Part shown: piece after piece, positions 27,087 to 36,170 of the stretch | How the letters are laid out: the number at the start of each line of letters is the position of its first letter | How positions within the stretch are numbered: position 1 is the stretch's first letter | From: Halobaculum roseum | GTDB taxonomy: Archaea; Halobacteriota; Halobacteria; Halobacteriales; Haloferacaceae | Assembly (NCBI RefSeq): GCF_019880245.1 | Contig: NZ_CP082286.1 | Location: 1,816,521-1,880,520, forward strand | Length of the DNA: 64,000 nucleotides | Direction of reading: 5' to 3' | Notes under the pieces: model-generated | Database searches by the model: none | What the model saw: the letters and a program-made list of their open reading frames with translations, nothing else | Told to the model about the DNA's origin: nothing | Program-made: the position numbers and the translations under genes

Positions 27087-28001
27087 ATGACGAAAGTCAG
27101 CGTGATCGGCGCGGCGGGAACCGTGGGTGCCGCGGCCGGCTACAACATCGCGCTCCGGGACATCGCGGACGAACTCGTGTTCGTCGACATCCCGGACATG
27201 GAGGAGACGACGATCGGCCAGGCGGCCGACACCAACCACGGCGTCGCGTACGATTCCAACACGCGGATCCGCCAGGGTGACTATTCGGCCACCGAGGGCT
27301 CGGACGTGGTCGTCATCACCGCGGGCATCCCGCGTAAGGAGGGGCAGACCCGGATCGATCTGGCGGGCGACAACGCGCCGATCATGGAGGACATCGGCGA
27401 GTCGCTGCGCGAGTACAACGACGACTTCGTGTCGATCACCACCTCGAACCCCGTGGACCTGCTCAACCGCCACCTCTACGAGAGCGGCGAGCGCGCCCGC
27501 GAGAAGGTGATCGGCTTCGGCGGCCGCCTCGACTCCGCGCGCTTCCGGTACGTGCTCTCCGAGCGCTTCGACGCGCCGGTGAAGAACGTCGAGGCGACGA
27601 TCCTCGGCGAGCACGGCGACGCGCAGGTGCCCGTGTTCTCGAAGGTCCGCGTCGACGGCGCAGACCCCGAGTTCACTGCCGACGAGAAGGAGGAGATCCT
27701 CGGCGACCTCCAGGAGTCGGCGATGGACGTGATCTCCCGCAAGGGCGCGACCGAGTGGGGGCCGGCGACCGGCGTCGCCCACATGGTCGAGGCCGTGATC
27801 CGCGACACCGGCGAGGTGCTTCCCGGCTCCATCGCGCTGGAGGGCGAGTTCGGCCACGAGGATACCGCCTTCGGCGTCCCCGTGAAGCTCGGATCAGGCG
27901 GCGTCGAGGAGGTCGTCGAGTGGGATCTCGACGACTACGAGACCGATCTCATGGACGAGGCGGCCGAGAAGCTCTCGACCCAGTACGAGAAGATCGCGTA
28001 G
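27087..28001 (+). CDS. mdh: Malate dehydrogenase (halophilic LDH-like type)
   Basis: 304 residues. The Rossmann motif is [11 protein letters not shown] at 8. The mobile loop has [13 protein letters not shown] with the substrate-selecting arginines, and the catalytic His is in GEHGDAQVP (about 173). It interconverts malate and oxaloacetate with NAD(H) in the TCA cycle. The upstream sequence CGAAACGTTTACC (27047-27059) supplies a BRE/TATA-like promoter about 35 bases before the ATG. The protein is highly acidic, as in haloarchaeal MDH. Confidence 0.96.
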   Translation: MTKVSVIGAAGTVGAAAGYNIALRDIADELVFVDIPDMEETTIGQAADTNHGVAYDSNTRIRQGDYSATEGSDVVVITAGIPRKEGQTRIDLAGDNAPIMEDIGESLREYNDDFVSITTSNPVDLLNRHLYESGERAREKVIGFGGRLDSARFRYVLSERFDAPVKNVEATILGEHGDAQVPVFSKVRVDGADPEFTADEKEEILGDLQESAMDVISRKGATEWGPATGVAHMVEAVIRDTGEVLPGSIALEGEFGHEDTAFGVPVKLGSGGVEEVVEWDLDDYETDLMDEAAEKLSTQYEKIA

Positions 28002-28281
28002 GGATCGATCCCAGCCACGAACGTACGCGAACCGAGCGATCTCGATCTCACTTTTCACGCCGACGGCGGATCGAGTCGACAACGCGGCGTCGATCGACGC
28101 GAGGGTTCAAATCCGATGCCGGAACCAGCCCCCGCGTGACCTGACGACGGCCGTGGCGGGTTCGCGGGTGTGCGGCGCCCCCGTCACGGTGCGACCGCGC
28201 CGCCTGTCAGCCCCACTATAGCCGTCGCTCCGGCGACAGATCGAGGCAACGACTAAATCGCTGGCTCGCACAGCCGAAGGT

Positions 28282-28485
28282 ATGTCCGACTCCTGTGACG
28301 CGTGCGGGTCGTCGGTGGAGGACGCGCTCGCCCGGACGATCCGCCTGTCGGTCGATCGCTCGACGGTCGACGAGCAGCGCCTGTGTCCCGGCTGTTTCGC
28401 CGAGTGGATCGACCGCTACGAGCAACAGATGCGGACCGAACCGGACGTGACGATCGACGAGGAGAACGACATCATCGTCGACTGA
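28282..28485 (+). CDS. Small zinc-finger protein, unknown function
   Basis: 67 residues, with CDACG at 5 and CPGCF at about 35 forming a split CxxC/CxxC zinc site. The second half (WIDRYEQQMRTEPDVTIDE..) is acidic. ATG 28282 is preceded by a 280-base spacer from mdh without a recognisable gene. It converges with another small Cys-rich protein on the opposite strand 9 bases away. Confidence 0.7.
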   Translation: MSDSCDACGSSVEDALARTIRLSVDRSTVDEQRLCPGCFAEWIDRYEQQMRTEPDVTIDEENDIIVD

Positions 28486-28494
28486 CCCGGATCG

Positions 28495-28671
28495 TTAGGT
28501 TCCGATCGAGCAGGTCGTCCCGACCGCGAGTCCCTCCTCCTCGACGTGTGCGGCCAGACACCCGTAGTTGCAGAACGGCGTCTCCTGGGTCGTGTCGCCC
28601 TCGCGGACGTACACCGGGTCGTGGACGGTCACGTCACAGCCGCAGTACGCGCAGTCGAGAGCGTCGCTCAT
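28495..28671 (-). CDS. Small Cys-rich zinc-binding protein
   Basis: 58 residues: MSDALDCAYCGCDV, then VYVREGDTTQETPFCNYGCL, ending TTCSIGT. CxxC, CxxxC and a His (CLAAHVEEEG) look like a TRASH- or treble-clef-like metal site. TAA at 28495 and ATG at 28671 are clear, and codon use is typical for the genome. I infer a metal or redox role but cannot assign one. It lies between a zinc-finger gene and an S9 peptidase. Confidence 0.7.
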   Translation of the reverse strand: MSDALDCAYCGCDVTVHDPVYVREGDTTQETPFCNYGCLAAHVEEEGLAVGTTCSIGT

Positions 28672-28753
28672 CGGTCGTGTCTCCGTCCGCCGGCGGGAAA
28701 ACGGACCGTCGGTCGTGCGCTCCGTTCGCTATCGCGGTCGGCGCGTCGGTCGC

Positions 28754-30799
28754 CTACTCCCCGTCGCCGTTCCCGTCGTCCTCGTCCTCGCCGGCGCTCA
28801 GCCCGTCGTCGTCCGGGCGGTCGAGCGCACGCTCGGCGTCGTGGTGCTCGGAGTAGCCGTCGAACCAGCGAGCGATGCGTTCGATGCGGTCGACGATGTG
28901 CGCCGGCTCGCCAGAGCGCGACAGCTCGTGTCCCTCGCGCGGGTACCGCACGAGCCGCGTGTCGACGCCGTGTTTGCGGAGGATCCGGTGGAACAGCTCC
29001 GCGGTGTTGTCCGGCGTGCGGTAGTCATCGTCGGAGTGGAGCACCAGCGTCGGCGTCTCAACCTCGTCGGCGTGGGCGACCGGCGAGTGCTCCCAGAGTA
29101 ACTCCGGCTCCTCCCACGGCGTCGTGTCGTAGTCGCCCTCGACCAGCTTGTACGCCCCGTCGGTCGAGCCGTAAAAGCCGGTGAAGTCGTACACGCCGCG
29201 CTGGGAGACGGCCGCACGGAAGTAGTCGGTCTGCCCGACCGTCCACGAGGTCATGTAGCCGCCGAAGGAGCCGCCGGTGAGGAACGCGTTCGTCTCGTCG
29301 ACGTACTCCCTGCTTGCGACCTCCTCGACGCCGGCCAGCACGTCCGTGAGGGTCACGTCGCCCCAGTCGCGCTCGATTGCCTGCATGAAGTCCTTCCCGA
29401 AGCCGGTCGACCCGCGCGGGTTCGACCAGAAGACGACGTAGCCGCGGGCCGCGAGCGTCTGGAACTCGTGCCACATCGTCCCGCTCGTGGTCCACATGGC
29501 GTGCGGGCCGCCGTGGACCTCCACGGCGAGCGGGTAGGTTTCGTTCTCATCGAACCCGGGCGGCGTCAACACCCACCCCTCGACGGGCCCCTGCCCGGAC
29601 TCGAAGGCGATGGGTTCGGGCTCGGAGACGGCGATGTCATCGAGGTACTCCCCGTTCAGGCGGGTGAGCCGACGCTCCTCGGACCCGTCCGAAACGAAGA
29701 GATCGCCCGGGTGATCCCACTCGCTTTTCGTGATCGCCGTCACGCCGTCGGCGACGTGGGCGCCGTTGACGGCGCCGCCGCGGTGCTCGCGCTCGGGCGC
29801 GTCGCTCGCGTCGCCGGGCGCCGACCAGAGGCTGGTCGCGCCCTCGTCCGGCGTGGTGAAGAACACGCGCTCCTCGTCGGGACCCCACTGCGGGGCGGCC
29901 TCGTAACCGAGGCCGCGGTCGAGGTCGGCCGTGAGGTCGTACGTCTCGTCGGCCGCGCGATCGTAGACGTGGAGTTCGGTCGGCTGGATGCTCGCCTGCT
30001 CGGCGTCGGTGTACGTGTAGGCGATCCGGTGATCCTCCGTGACCGCGAGCGCCGCGCCCCAGCCGGTGGTTTGGAGCACGTCCTCGGCGTTGCCGGACTC
30101 GGTGTCGTAGGCGACGACGTCGATATCGTAGTTGTCGTCGGGGTCCTCGCCGGCCTTCTGTGCCGTGAAGTACAGCGTCCCTTCGTCGCCCCACGTCGGC
30201 TCGGCGTGGTCGTGGTCGCCGTCGGTGACGCGCGTGAGGTCGCCCGACTCGACATCGAGCACGTACACCTGCGGGCGTTTCCCGTCGAAGTAGTTGGTAC
30301 CGGTGCGGTACACCGTCCGGTCGATGACGCGCGGATCCGGCTTCTCGGGCTCGTACTCGTCGGGAACCTCCAGGTCGCGCTCCTCCTCGCGGTCCTCCTC
30401 GGTCACGGACTGGAGGAACGCGATCCGGCTCCCGTCGGGGCTCCACGCGATCGAGGTGACGCCGCCGACAACGTCGGTGATCTGCTCGGCCTCGCCGCCG
30501 GGACCGTCGAGCGGAAGCAGCCACAGCTGTTGGGTGTCGTCGTCCTTCCCGCGCGTCGAGGTGAACGCGAGGCGGTCGCCGCTCGGCGAGAAGCGCGGTT
30601 CGGCGTCGTTCCCCTCCTCCAGCGTCAGCCGTCGGGCGTCGCCGTCGCCGTCCGTCGGCGCGAGATACACCGTCGACTCGTAGGAGTCGTCGTCGTTCGG
30701 CTCGCTGCGTACGAACGCCACGTGCTCGCCGTCCGGCGCGACCCGCGGGTCGCTCGGCTTGGCGATGTCGTGGAAGTCGCTCGCCTGAATCGTGTCCAT
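28754..30799 (-). CDS. S9-family (prolyl oligopeptidase/acylaminoacyl-type) serine peptidase
   Basis: 681 residues. The N-terminal beta-propeller (about 1-390) has repeated SPxGxRxAF/SPDGSRIAF-type blades. The C-terminal alpha/beta-hydrolase domain carries the nucleophile GGSFGGYMTSW (about 525), the Asp in LHSDDDYRTP (about 610) and the His in REGHELSR (about 640). It cleaves short peptides or acyl-amino acids from peptide N-termini. There is no signal peptide, so it should be cytoplasmic. The C-terminal tail is Asp/Gly-rich. The ATG is at 30799. Confidence 0.93.
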   Translation of the reverse strand: MDTIQASDFHDIAKPSDPRVAPDGEHVAFVRSEPNDDDSYESTVYLAPTDGDGDARRLTLEEGNDAEPRFSPSGDRLAFTSTRGKDDDTQQLWLLPLDGPGGEAEQITDVVGGVTSIAWSPDGSRIAFLQSVTEEDREEERDLEVPDEYEPEKPDPRVIDRTVYRTGTNYFDGKRPQVYVLDVESGDLTRVTDGDHDHAEPTWGDEGTLYFTAQKAGEDPDDNYDIDVVAYDTESGNAEDVLQTTGWGAALAVTEDHRIAYTYTDAEQASIQPTELHVYDRAADETYDLTADLDRGLGYEAAPQWGPDEERVFFTTPDEGATSLWSAPGDASDAPEREHRGGAVNGAHVADGVTAITKSEWDHPGDLFVSDGSEERRLTRLNGEYLDDIAVSEPEPIAFESGQGPVEGWVLTPPGFDENETYPLAVEVHGGPHAMWTTSGTMWHEFQTLAARGYVVFWSNPRGSTGFGKDFMQAIERDWGDVTLTDVLAGVEEVASREYVDETNAFLTGGSFGGYMTSWTVGQTDYFRAAVSQRGVYDFTGFYGSTDGAYKLVEGDYDTTPWEEPELLWEHSPVAHADEVETPTLVLHSDDDYRTPDNTAELFHRILRKHGVDTRLVRYPREGHELSRSGEPAHIVDRIERIARWFDGYSEHHDAERALDRPDDDGLSAGEDEDDGNGDGE

Positions 30800-30923
30800 A
30801 CCGCGGCCTCGGAGTCGCGCGCCAAGTACGTTCGGAACCCGGAACGCGGGGCCGCTGCCCCCTCGCCGTCCACCGTCGGCCGTCTACTGTCCGCCGTCCG
30901 CTATCCGCCGTCGACGTCCGCCG

Positions 30924-32084
30924 TCAGCGGAACCGTTCCGGATCGAACGCGGACAGGTCCGCCTCCGGGTCGACGCCACGAACGAGATCGGCGACGAGCG
31001 CGCCGCTGTACGGGCCGAGCGTGAGTCCGGTCGGGCCGTGTCCCGTGGCGAGGTACGCCCCCTCGACGTCGGGGGCCGCCCCGAGGACCGGCAGGCCGTC
31101 GCGCGAGACCGGGCGGAGCCCGACCCGCGTCTCGACCGGCTCCGCGTCGGCGAGCCCGTCGGCGACGCGCAGCGCCTCGCCGTACACGTCGTGGAGCCCC
31201 GCGACGGTCGCCCGCGGAGCGAATCCGGTGTCGTCCTCCCGCGTCGCGCCGACGGCGACCCGGCCGCCGGGCCACGACACCATGTACTTGTGCCGGAACG
31301 GGCTGACGATCGGCCAGTCGGCCGTGTCGGCGTCGACCGCGAGGTGGACGATCTGCCCGCGCTGGGGCTCGACGGGGATCGCAACCCCGAGCGCGTCCGC
31401 GAACGTGCCCGACCACGCCCCGCCGGCGATCACGACCGCGTCGAACGCCCGGCGTTCGCCCTCGACGACGACCCCGGCGACCGTCGTGTCGTCCGTTCCC
31501 CCGGGTCGGCTCTCGAGCGCGATGTCGGTCACGTCGGCGTGTTCGACCGAGAGCCCGTGTCTCTCCCCGGCGCTCCGCAGCGCGCTCGCGAACGTCCGCC
31601 CGTCGACCCGTCCCTGGTCGCGGTACACCATCGCGCGCTCGGCGTCCGACAGCGGCGGGAACAGCTCGCGTGCGCGCTCGACGGATATCTCCTCGAACGT
31701 GTCCGGCGACGGCGTTCCGTCCGTCTCGGATCGCCGCTGAGTCCGCCGTTTGGCCGCCTCGAACGCCTCGACCTCGTCGGGGTCGACGGCGACGCTGAGG
31801 AGGTCACACGAGTCGTAGCCGTGGTCGGTGACGCCGTCGGCTTCGAGGTCGGCGACGAGGTCCGGGTAGTGCGCCGCCGCCTCGCGGGCGAGGGCGAACC
31901 ACGCCGCCGAGTCCGTCCGGCTGCTCGTCGCCGGCGCGACGATCCCGGCGCCGGCGTCGGTCGCCCGTCCATCGTCCCGCCGATCGAACAGGACGGTATC
32001 GACGCCCTCGCGCGCGAGTCGGTGTGCCGCCGCCGAGCCGACGATGCCGCCGCCGACGACCGCGACCGAGTCCGGGTCGCTCAT
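30924..32084 (-). CDS. FAD-dependent oxidoreductase (DAO family, glycine/D-amino acid oxidase-like)
   Basis: 386 residues. The Rossmann dinucleotide motif VAVVGGGIVGSAAAHRLA is at residues 8-25, and the C-terminal FAD segment is YLATGHGPTGLTLGPYSGAL (about 345). It resembles glycine oxidase/sarcosine oxidase/DadA proteins, which oxidise amines. The exact substrate cannot be read from the sequence. It stands alone between the S9 peptidase and an IMPACT-type protein, on the same strand as both. Confidence 0.85.
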   Translation of the reverse strand: MSDPDSVAVVGGGIVGSAAAHRLAREGVDTVLFDRRDDGRATDAGAGIVAPATSSRTDSAAWFALAREAAAHYPDLVADLEADGVTDHGYDSCDLLSVAVDPDEVEAFEAAKRRTQRRSETDGTPSPDTFEEISVERARELFPPLSDAERAMVYRDQGRVDGRTFASALRSAGERHGLSVEHADVTDIALESRPGGTDDTTVAGVVVEGERRAFDAVVIAGGAWSGTFADALGVAIPVEPQRGQIVHLAVDADTADWPIVSPFRHKYMVSWPGGRVAVGATREDDTGFAPRATVAGLHDVYGEALRVADGLADAEPVETRVGLRPVSRDGLPVLGAAPDVEGAYLATGHGPTGLTLGPYSGALVADLVRGVDPEADLSAFDPERFR

Positions 32085-32147
32085 GGGTCGAGATGTCGGT
32101 CGACCCTCCTGAAGCTACGTGCCGGAGCGACGGCTGCCGGATCCGCG

Positions 32148-32780
32148 TTATCCGATGTCGACCCGGCCGCTCGTCGCCGAGCGCAGCCGGTCGCGGAGGT
32201 CGGGCGCGTCGGCGACGGGAACGCGCGCCTCGAACGTCACCTCGGCGTCGTAGTCGGCGTCGAACTCGACGCCCGTCGATTCGAGGATCCCCCGAACCGT
32301 CCCGGAGTCGTCGTACGCGACCGTGAGCGCGATGCGCTCGTGGGGTTCCTCCTCGACGACGCCGGCGGCCTCGAGTCCCTCCTTCACCGCGCGGGAGTAG
32401 GCCCGCGCGAGACCGCCGACGCCGAGGTTCGTCCCGCCGTAATAGCGCGTGACGACGGCGACGACGTTGCGGACCTCCCCCTGTTCGAGGACGTTCAGCG
32501 CCGGCTTTCCGGCGGAGCCGGTCGGCTCGCCGTCGTCGCTCGAATACTCCCGGAGCATCACCTCGCCCGGCGACTTCGACGGTCCGTCGCCCGCGGGGAC
32601 GCGGTAGGCGGGGACGTTGTGCGTCGCGTCGTCGTACTCCGAGCGCACCTCCTCAATAAACGCCTCCGCCGCCGCGACGGTGTCGGCGGGGGCGAGGTGG
32701 CCGATGAACCGCGACCCCTGCACCGTGAACTCCGCGGACGCGCGGTCGCCGACGGTGCGGTACGGGTCGGGGGTCGCCAT
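32148..32780 (-). CDS. YigZ/IMPACT-family protein (UPF0029)
   Basis: 210 residues. The N-terminal IMPACT domain has EFTVQGSRFIGHLAP and ATHNVPAYRV, then the family block SSDDGEPTGSAGKPALNVLE and VVTRYYGGTNLGVGGLARAY. The C-terminal about 70 residues form the small EF-G-like ferredoxin fold domain. Related proteins interact with translation factors or cofactors; the archaeal role is unknown. The ATG is at 32780. Confidence 0.88.
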   Translation of the reverse strand: MATPDPYRTVGDRASAEFTVQGSRFIGHLAPADTVAAAEAFIEEVRSEYDDATHNVPAYRVPAGDGPSKSPGEVMLREYSSDDGEPTGSAGKPALNVLEQGEVRNVVAVVTRYYGGTNLGVGGLARAYSRAVKEGLEAAGVVEEEPHERIALTVAYDDSGTVRGILESTGVEFDADYDAEVTFEARVPVADAPDLRDRLRSATSGRVDIG

Positions 32781-32810
32781 GGCGGTCGTTGCCGGCGGCG
32801 CGTGAAAGGG

Positions 32811-33305
32811 TTACTCGTCGCTCCTCGCGGCGACCGCGGAGCCGTCGGCGTCGTCGGCCGCGACCCCCGAGCGGTTCGGGTCGGCGACGAACAGCGCGAG
32901 GAACGCCGCCGCGCCGACCGCCTGCGCGGCGAACGAGACCAGCGCCACCGGATCGGTCGCGAGATGCGCGAGGATCTCGCCGACCGGGTCGGTCACGTCG
33001 TGGCGCGGGACCAGCCCGCCGTGATCGGTGAGGTGCCACCAGGCGTAGCCGGCGGAGTAGGTGAGCAACACCCCGACCGTCAGCGAGTAGAGTCGCCGGT
33101 CGTGCGAGCCGCGAACGATGACGGCCGCGACCCCGACGAGCAGCAGCGCCGACGGGACGAACAGGTACGGGCGCGGGTCGCGAAACGACAGCAGCGGGAG
33201 GTACACGAGGAGGTCCGGAACACCCTCGATCAGGTGGATCGCCGCCGAGACGAGCGCCGCCTGCACGCCGAGGACGCGCAGGACGCTCGCGGTTCGGTCG
33301 TCCAT
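32811..33305 (-). CDS. Haloarchaeal membrane protein, four predicted helices
   Basis: 164 residues. Hydrophobic stretches occur at about 9-28, 47-64, 74-93 and 119-142. It starts MDDRTASVLRVLGVQAALVSAAIH and contains AGYAWWHLTDHGG between the third and fourth. The tail is acidic. No family function is known to me. I use the Met at 33305; an upstream in-frame Met adds nine basic residues. Confidence 0.7.
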   Translation of the reverse strand: MDDRTASVLRVLGVQAALVSAAIHLIEGVPDLLVYLPLLSFRDPRPYLFVPSALLLVGVAAVIVRGSHDRRLYSLTVGVLLTYSAGYAWWHLTDHGGLVPRHDVTDPVGEILAHLATDPVALVSFAAQAVGAAAFLALFVADPNRSGVAADDADGSAVAARSDE

Positions 33306-33390
33306 ACCACGGTCTCGGCGAGTCGCGCCCAAAGCGCCGTCGGTTCGCCTCGCCGGGTGCGTTCGCGGGGGCGCGGCGCGCCCCCGCCGA

Positions 33391-33891
33391 TCAGAACTCG
33401 ACGCTGCGGACGTACGGCAGCTCGCGGATCGACACGAGCAGATCGCCCGGCAGCTCCTCGTCGGTGATGAGGTACAGTTTCGGCTCGTCGGCGAACTCGG
33501 GGTCGTCCGAGAGCACCTGTCGAAGCGAGAGCCCGGCGTCCGCGAGCATCCCGGTGATCTCGGCGACGATGCCGGCGGCGTCGGGGTCGCCGACCTCGAC
33601 GGTGAGCACGGTGAGCCCGAGCACCGGCGCCAGGTCCATCAGGCTCGGCACCGAGGTGATGTTGGCGAAGATCCGCCGCAGCTGCTCGTCCTCGCGGATC
33701 GCGGTCGTCGTCGCGTCGACGACCCGGCGGTCGACCCCCGCCTCGCGGGCGATCCCGGTGTCGGGGATCTCGATCCCGCCGGAGACGACGCGCCCCTCCT
33801 CGTTCACTGAGAACCCGCGCGCGAGCAGGAGCCGCACCACCGCCTGCTGTCCCGGCGACCCCTCGAACTTTCCCAGGATCTCGTCGAACAT
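33391..33891 (-). CDS. HTH plus ACT-domain regulator of amino-acid metabolism
   Basis: 166 residues. The N-terminal half (MFDEILGKFEGSPGQQAVVRLLLARGFSV-like start) is a winged-helix/HTH-like region ending IPDTGIAREAGVDRRVVDATT. The C-terminal half is an ACT fold (LTVLTVEVGDPDAAGIV.. ITGMLADAGLSLRQV). This is the architecture of the archaeal group annotated as amino-acid-metabolism regulators (COG2150). It probably senses an amino acid. It is followed upstream on the genome map by the hairpin-repeat mosaic. The start at 33891 avoids the mosaic-encoded extension. Confidence 0.85.
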   Translation of the reverse strand: MFDEILGKFEGSPGQQAVVRLLLARGFSVNEEGRVVSGGIEIPDTGIAREAGVDRRVVDATTTAIREDEQLRRIFANITSVPSLMDLAPVLGLTVLTVEVGDPDAAGIVAEITGMLADAGLSLRQVLSDDPEFADEPKLYLITDEELPGDLLVSIRELPYVRSVEF

Positions 33892-33949
33892 CCGTGCGCA
33901 TCGTCGCCCACGTGCGGGCATAACTGTTCGGTGTCGAGCGATCCGCGTC

Positions 33950-34440
33950 TCGCACCTCACCCTGCTCACGGCTCCCGTTGGTCGCCGTTCGCGTTTCGCG
34001 GTCTCATGGTTCGAGGGACGCCCGTGGCGTCCCTCGTCATCACGAGAGACGGCTTTGCCGTCTCTCGAACGACTTCGTTCGACCGCGCACACTCCCCGCT
34101 CGGATCGAGGCTTCCCTTCGGTCAGCCTCGCCTTGCTCACGGCTCACTCCGTTCACCGTTCGCTCTCGCGGTCTCATGGTTCGAGGGACGCCCGTGGCGT
34201 CCCTCGTCATTACCAGACGCCGGCCGCGTCTGGTCAGCGGCCGGAACGCTCCGCGTTCCGGCAGCATCACGAGAGACGGCTTTGCCGTCTCTCGAACGAC
34301 TTCGTTCGACCGCGCCCGCCTCGCGGGTCGTTTCACTCCCCGCTCGGATCGAGGTGCTCGCTTCGCTCGCACCTCGCCCTGCTCACGGTTCCCTCCGGTC
34401 ACCGTTCGCGTTCGTGGCCTCGCTTCGCTCGGCCACGCCC
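33950..34440. repeat. Mosaic of short hairpins and direct repeats
   Basis: Direct repeats: a 44-bp unit at 33997-34040 and 34167-34210, and a 50-bp unit at 34039-34088 and 34266-34315, both identical between copies. Inside are perfect palindromes: GAGGGACGCC/GGCGTCCCTC, GAGAGACGGC/GCCGTCTCTC, TCGAACGA/TCGTTCGA, CCAGACGC/GCGTCTGG and CCGGAACGC/GCGTTCCGG, each with a 2-5 base loop. A third module, around TGCTCACGGYTCMC, occurs at about 33963, 34134 and 34379. Open frames across it are repeat artefacts. I see no gene in 33892-34476. Confidence 0.9.
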
Positions 34441-34476
34441 GCAACGCCCTTATCGCCCCCCACCCACGCCCGGAAC

Positions 34477-35163
34477 ATGCGCGAACTCGACTGCGACTTC
34501 TGTGGGGGGACAGCCGCGGGCGCATACGAGGTCATACCCGCTGAACTCGACCCCTCCCCCGACGAACAGGCGCGCGTCGTCCTCTGTGACTCCTGCCGGG
34601 AGACCCTCGACGACGTGCTGACACCGCTGCTCGCACGACTCGGTTCCGACGACGTGGCCGCCGCCCCGTCGTTCGCGGCGGACGCTGCCGGCCACTCGTC
34701 GCCCGCGACGGACCCGAACGCCGGCGGCGACGACACCGACTCGTCCGACGAGTCCGTCGAGTTCGACGACGACTCGGGGATCGCGATCGACATCGCGGGG
34801 AGCACGGCGGCCGCCGATGAGTCGAACCCGGAGCCGGGGGCGGCGGACGCCGGAGACGCCGAGGACGATACCGCGGACGCCGACGCCTCGGTCGACGGCG
34901 CCGACGTGGAGGACGTCGCGTCCGGCGACGCCGACCCGACAGGGGACCCGGCCTCGACCGGCCAGCCCCGCGAGGAACCGCCGCACTTCCGGAAGGTGAT
35001 GCGCTTTCTCAACAACCGCGAGTTCCCCATCGCACGCGCCGAGGTGGCGGAGTTCGCGGCCGGCGCCTACGATCTGGAGGACGAGGAGGTCCGCGAGATC
35101 TTCGAGTACGCGATCGAACGCGGGATCCTCGCCGAGGAGAACGGCCAGTTGGTGAAGGGCTGA
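34477..35163 (+). CDS. Haloarchaeal protein with N-terminal zinc site and C-terminal helical domain
   Basis: 228 residues. The N-terminal CDFCGG and LCDSC pairs form a zinc knuckle; a long acidic linker (about 75-165) has many DADA/DDT repeats. The C-terminal about 60 residues (HFRKVMRFLNNREFPIARAEV..) form a compact helical domain. Function unknown. GCCCTTATCGCC about 30 bases upstream is a TATA-like promoter, so the transcript is probably leaderless. The long frame upstream runs through the repeat mosaic and is not coding. Confidence 0.75.
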   Translation: MRELDCDFCGGTAAGAYEVIPAELDPSPDEQARVVLCDSCRETLDDVLTPLLARLGSDDVAAAPSFAADAAGHSSPATDPNAGGDDTDSSDESVEFDDDSGIAIDIAGSTAAADESNPEPGAADAGDAEDDTADADASVDGADVEDVASGDADPTGDPASTGQPREEPPHFRKVMRFLNNREFPIARAEVAEFAAGAYDLEDEEVREIFEYAIERGILAEENGQLVKG

Positions 35164-35194
35164 CGGGCGTCGGCGGGGCGACCCGCCGCCCCGA

Positions 35195-35785
35195 TTACAG
35201 GTCGCCCTTCGTGCTCGGCGTGTCGCTGCGGCGCTCGTCCAGCCGGGTCGCGTCGTCCAACGCCCGGGCGAGCGCCTTGAACAGCGCCTCGACCTCGTGG
35301 TGGGCGTTGACGCCGCGATCGACCTCGACGTGCAGCGTGAGGCCGGCGTTCATCGCCAGCGAGTACGCGAAGTGCCGGGCCATGTCGCTGGTCAGCTCGC
35401 CGACCTCGTCCTGGGAGAACTCGCCCGAGAATTCGAAGTACGGCCGGCCGCTCACGTCGACGACGACGCCGGCGACAGCCTCGTCCAGCGGGACCCGGCG
35501 GTCGGCGTAGCGGCGGATGCCGCGCTTGTCACCCAGCGCCTCCGCGAACGCCTCGCCCAGCGCGATCCCCACGTCCTCGACGGTGTGGTGGTCGTCGATG
35601 TGCGTGTCGCCGTCGCAGCGGACGGTCAGGTCGAACAGCCCGTGCTTGGCGAACGCCGTCAGCATGTGGTCGAAGAAGCCGACGCCCGTGTCGACCTCGC
35701 CGTCGCCGTTGCCGTCGATCGCGAGCGTGAGGTCGATGTCCGTCTCGGCCGTCTCCCGACTCACGGCCGCCGTGCGATCGCTCAT
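35195..35785 (-). CDS. hisB: Imidazoleglycerol-phosphate dehydratase
   Basis: 196 residues. Metal-binding motifs are [28 protein letters not shown] and [13 protein letters not shown]. It removes water from imidazoleglycerol phosphate in histidine synthesis (sixth step). Monofunctional, without the phosphatase domain of enterobacterial HisB. The Met at 35785 is the family start; the upstream frame is a low-complexity Arg/Val repeat. hisA lies 400 bases away on the same strand, separated by a small opposite-strand gene. Confidence 0.95.
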   Translation of the reverse strand: MSDRTAAVSRETAETDIDLTLAIDGNGDGEVDTGVGFFDHMLTAFAKHGLFDLTVRCDGDTHIDDHHTVEDVGIALGEAFAEALGDKRGIRRYADRRVPLDEAVAGVVVDVSGRPYFEFSGEFSQDEVGELTSDMARHFAYSLAMNAGLTLHVEVDRGVNAHHEVEALFKALARALDDATRLDERRSDTPSTKGDL

Positions 35786-35844
35786 GGCCGAGGCGTCGGC
35801 ACGCCCGGCCAAGACGGTTCCGGCTTCGGCGGCCGCGTGGCGCG

Positions 35845-35925
35845 CCCGTCCCCGCACTCGCACCCGCACCCACTTGCGCCGTCCCCGCACTCGTGTCCAC
35901 ACTCGCACCCGTACCCACACCCGAC
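35845..35925. repeat. Low-complexity CACTCG/CACCCG repeat upstream of hisB
   Basis: Two degenerate copies of a block beginning CGTCCCCGCACTCG, built of CACTCG, CACCCG and CACCCA hexamers. It lies between the hisB start and the small membrane protein gene. It could be slippage-prone, and its place just upstream of hisB may affect its promoter. Confidence 0.6.
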
Positions 35926-36002
35926 GGCCGGCGGTTGTCGGCCGGTCGTCCGACGGCCGTTCGACGGGGATTCAAGTCGCCCCGAGTGTGATAATAACAC
36001 GC

Positions 36003-36155
36003 ATGGACGACGTGCTCCCGGCCGCGATCGCGTTCGCCGGCGGCTCCGTCTCGCTGTCGTCGGCGACGGACTCGGGGCTCGTGATCGGACTGGTGTTGAT
36101 AGCGGTCGGGACGGTGCTGGCGGTCGCGTACGCGTCGCGACGGCTCGGCGAGTGA
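36003..36155 (+). CDS. Small membrane protein
   Basis: 50 residues, MDDVLPAAIAFAGGSVSLSS.. with one strong helix (LVIGLVLIAVGTVLAVAYA) and a short basic end RRLGE. It lies between hisB and hisA but on the opposite strand. A TATA-like TGATAATAA just upstream (35991-35999) suggests a leaderless transcript. Function unknown. Confidence 0.5.
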   Translation: MDDVLPAAIAFAGGSVSLSSATDSGLVIGLVLIAVGTVLAVAYASRRLGE

Positions 36156-36170
36156 GGCGTCGCCGCCGGC

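Noticed and set aside
28104-28126. tRNA-like TPsiC sequence GGGTTCAAATCC followed by GATGCCGGAACCA
   Set aside because: The flanking T-stem bases do not pair and no acceptor-stem partner or anticodon arm lies upstream, so it is not a tRNA gene.
33950-34440. CRISPR-like array
   Set aside because: Repeats are palindromic, irregularly spaced and of several types, with no unique equal-length spacers or cas genes.
33892-34476. Open frames through the hairpin mosaic (up to 188 codons)
   Set aside because: Their sequence is produced by the repeated hairpins and is not conserved-looking; the real gene starts at ATG 34477.
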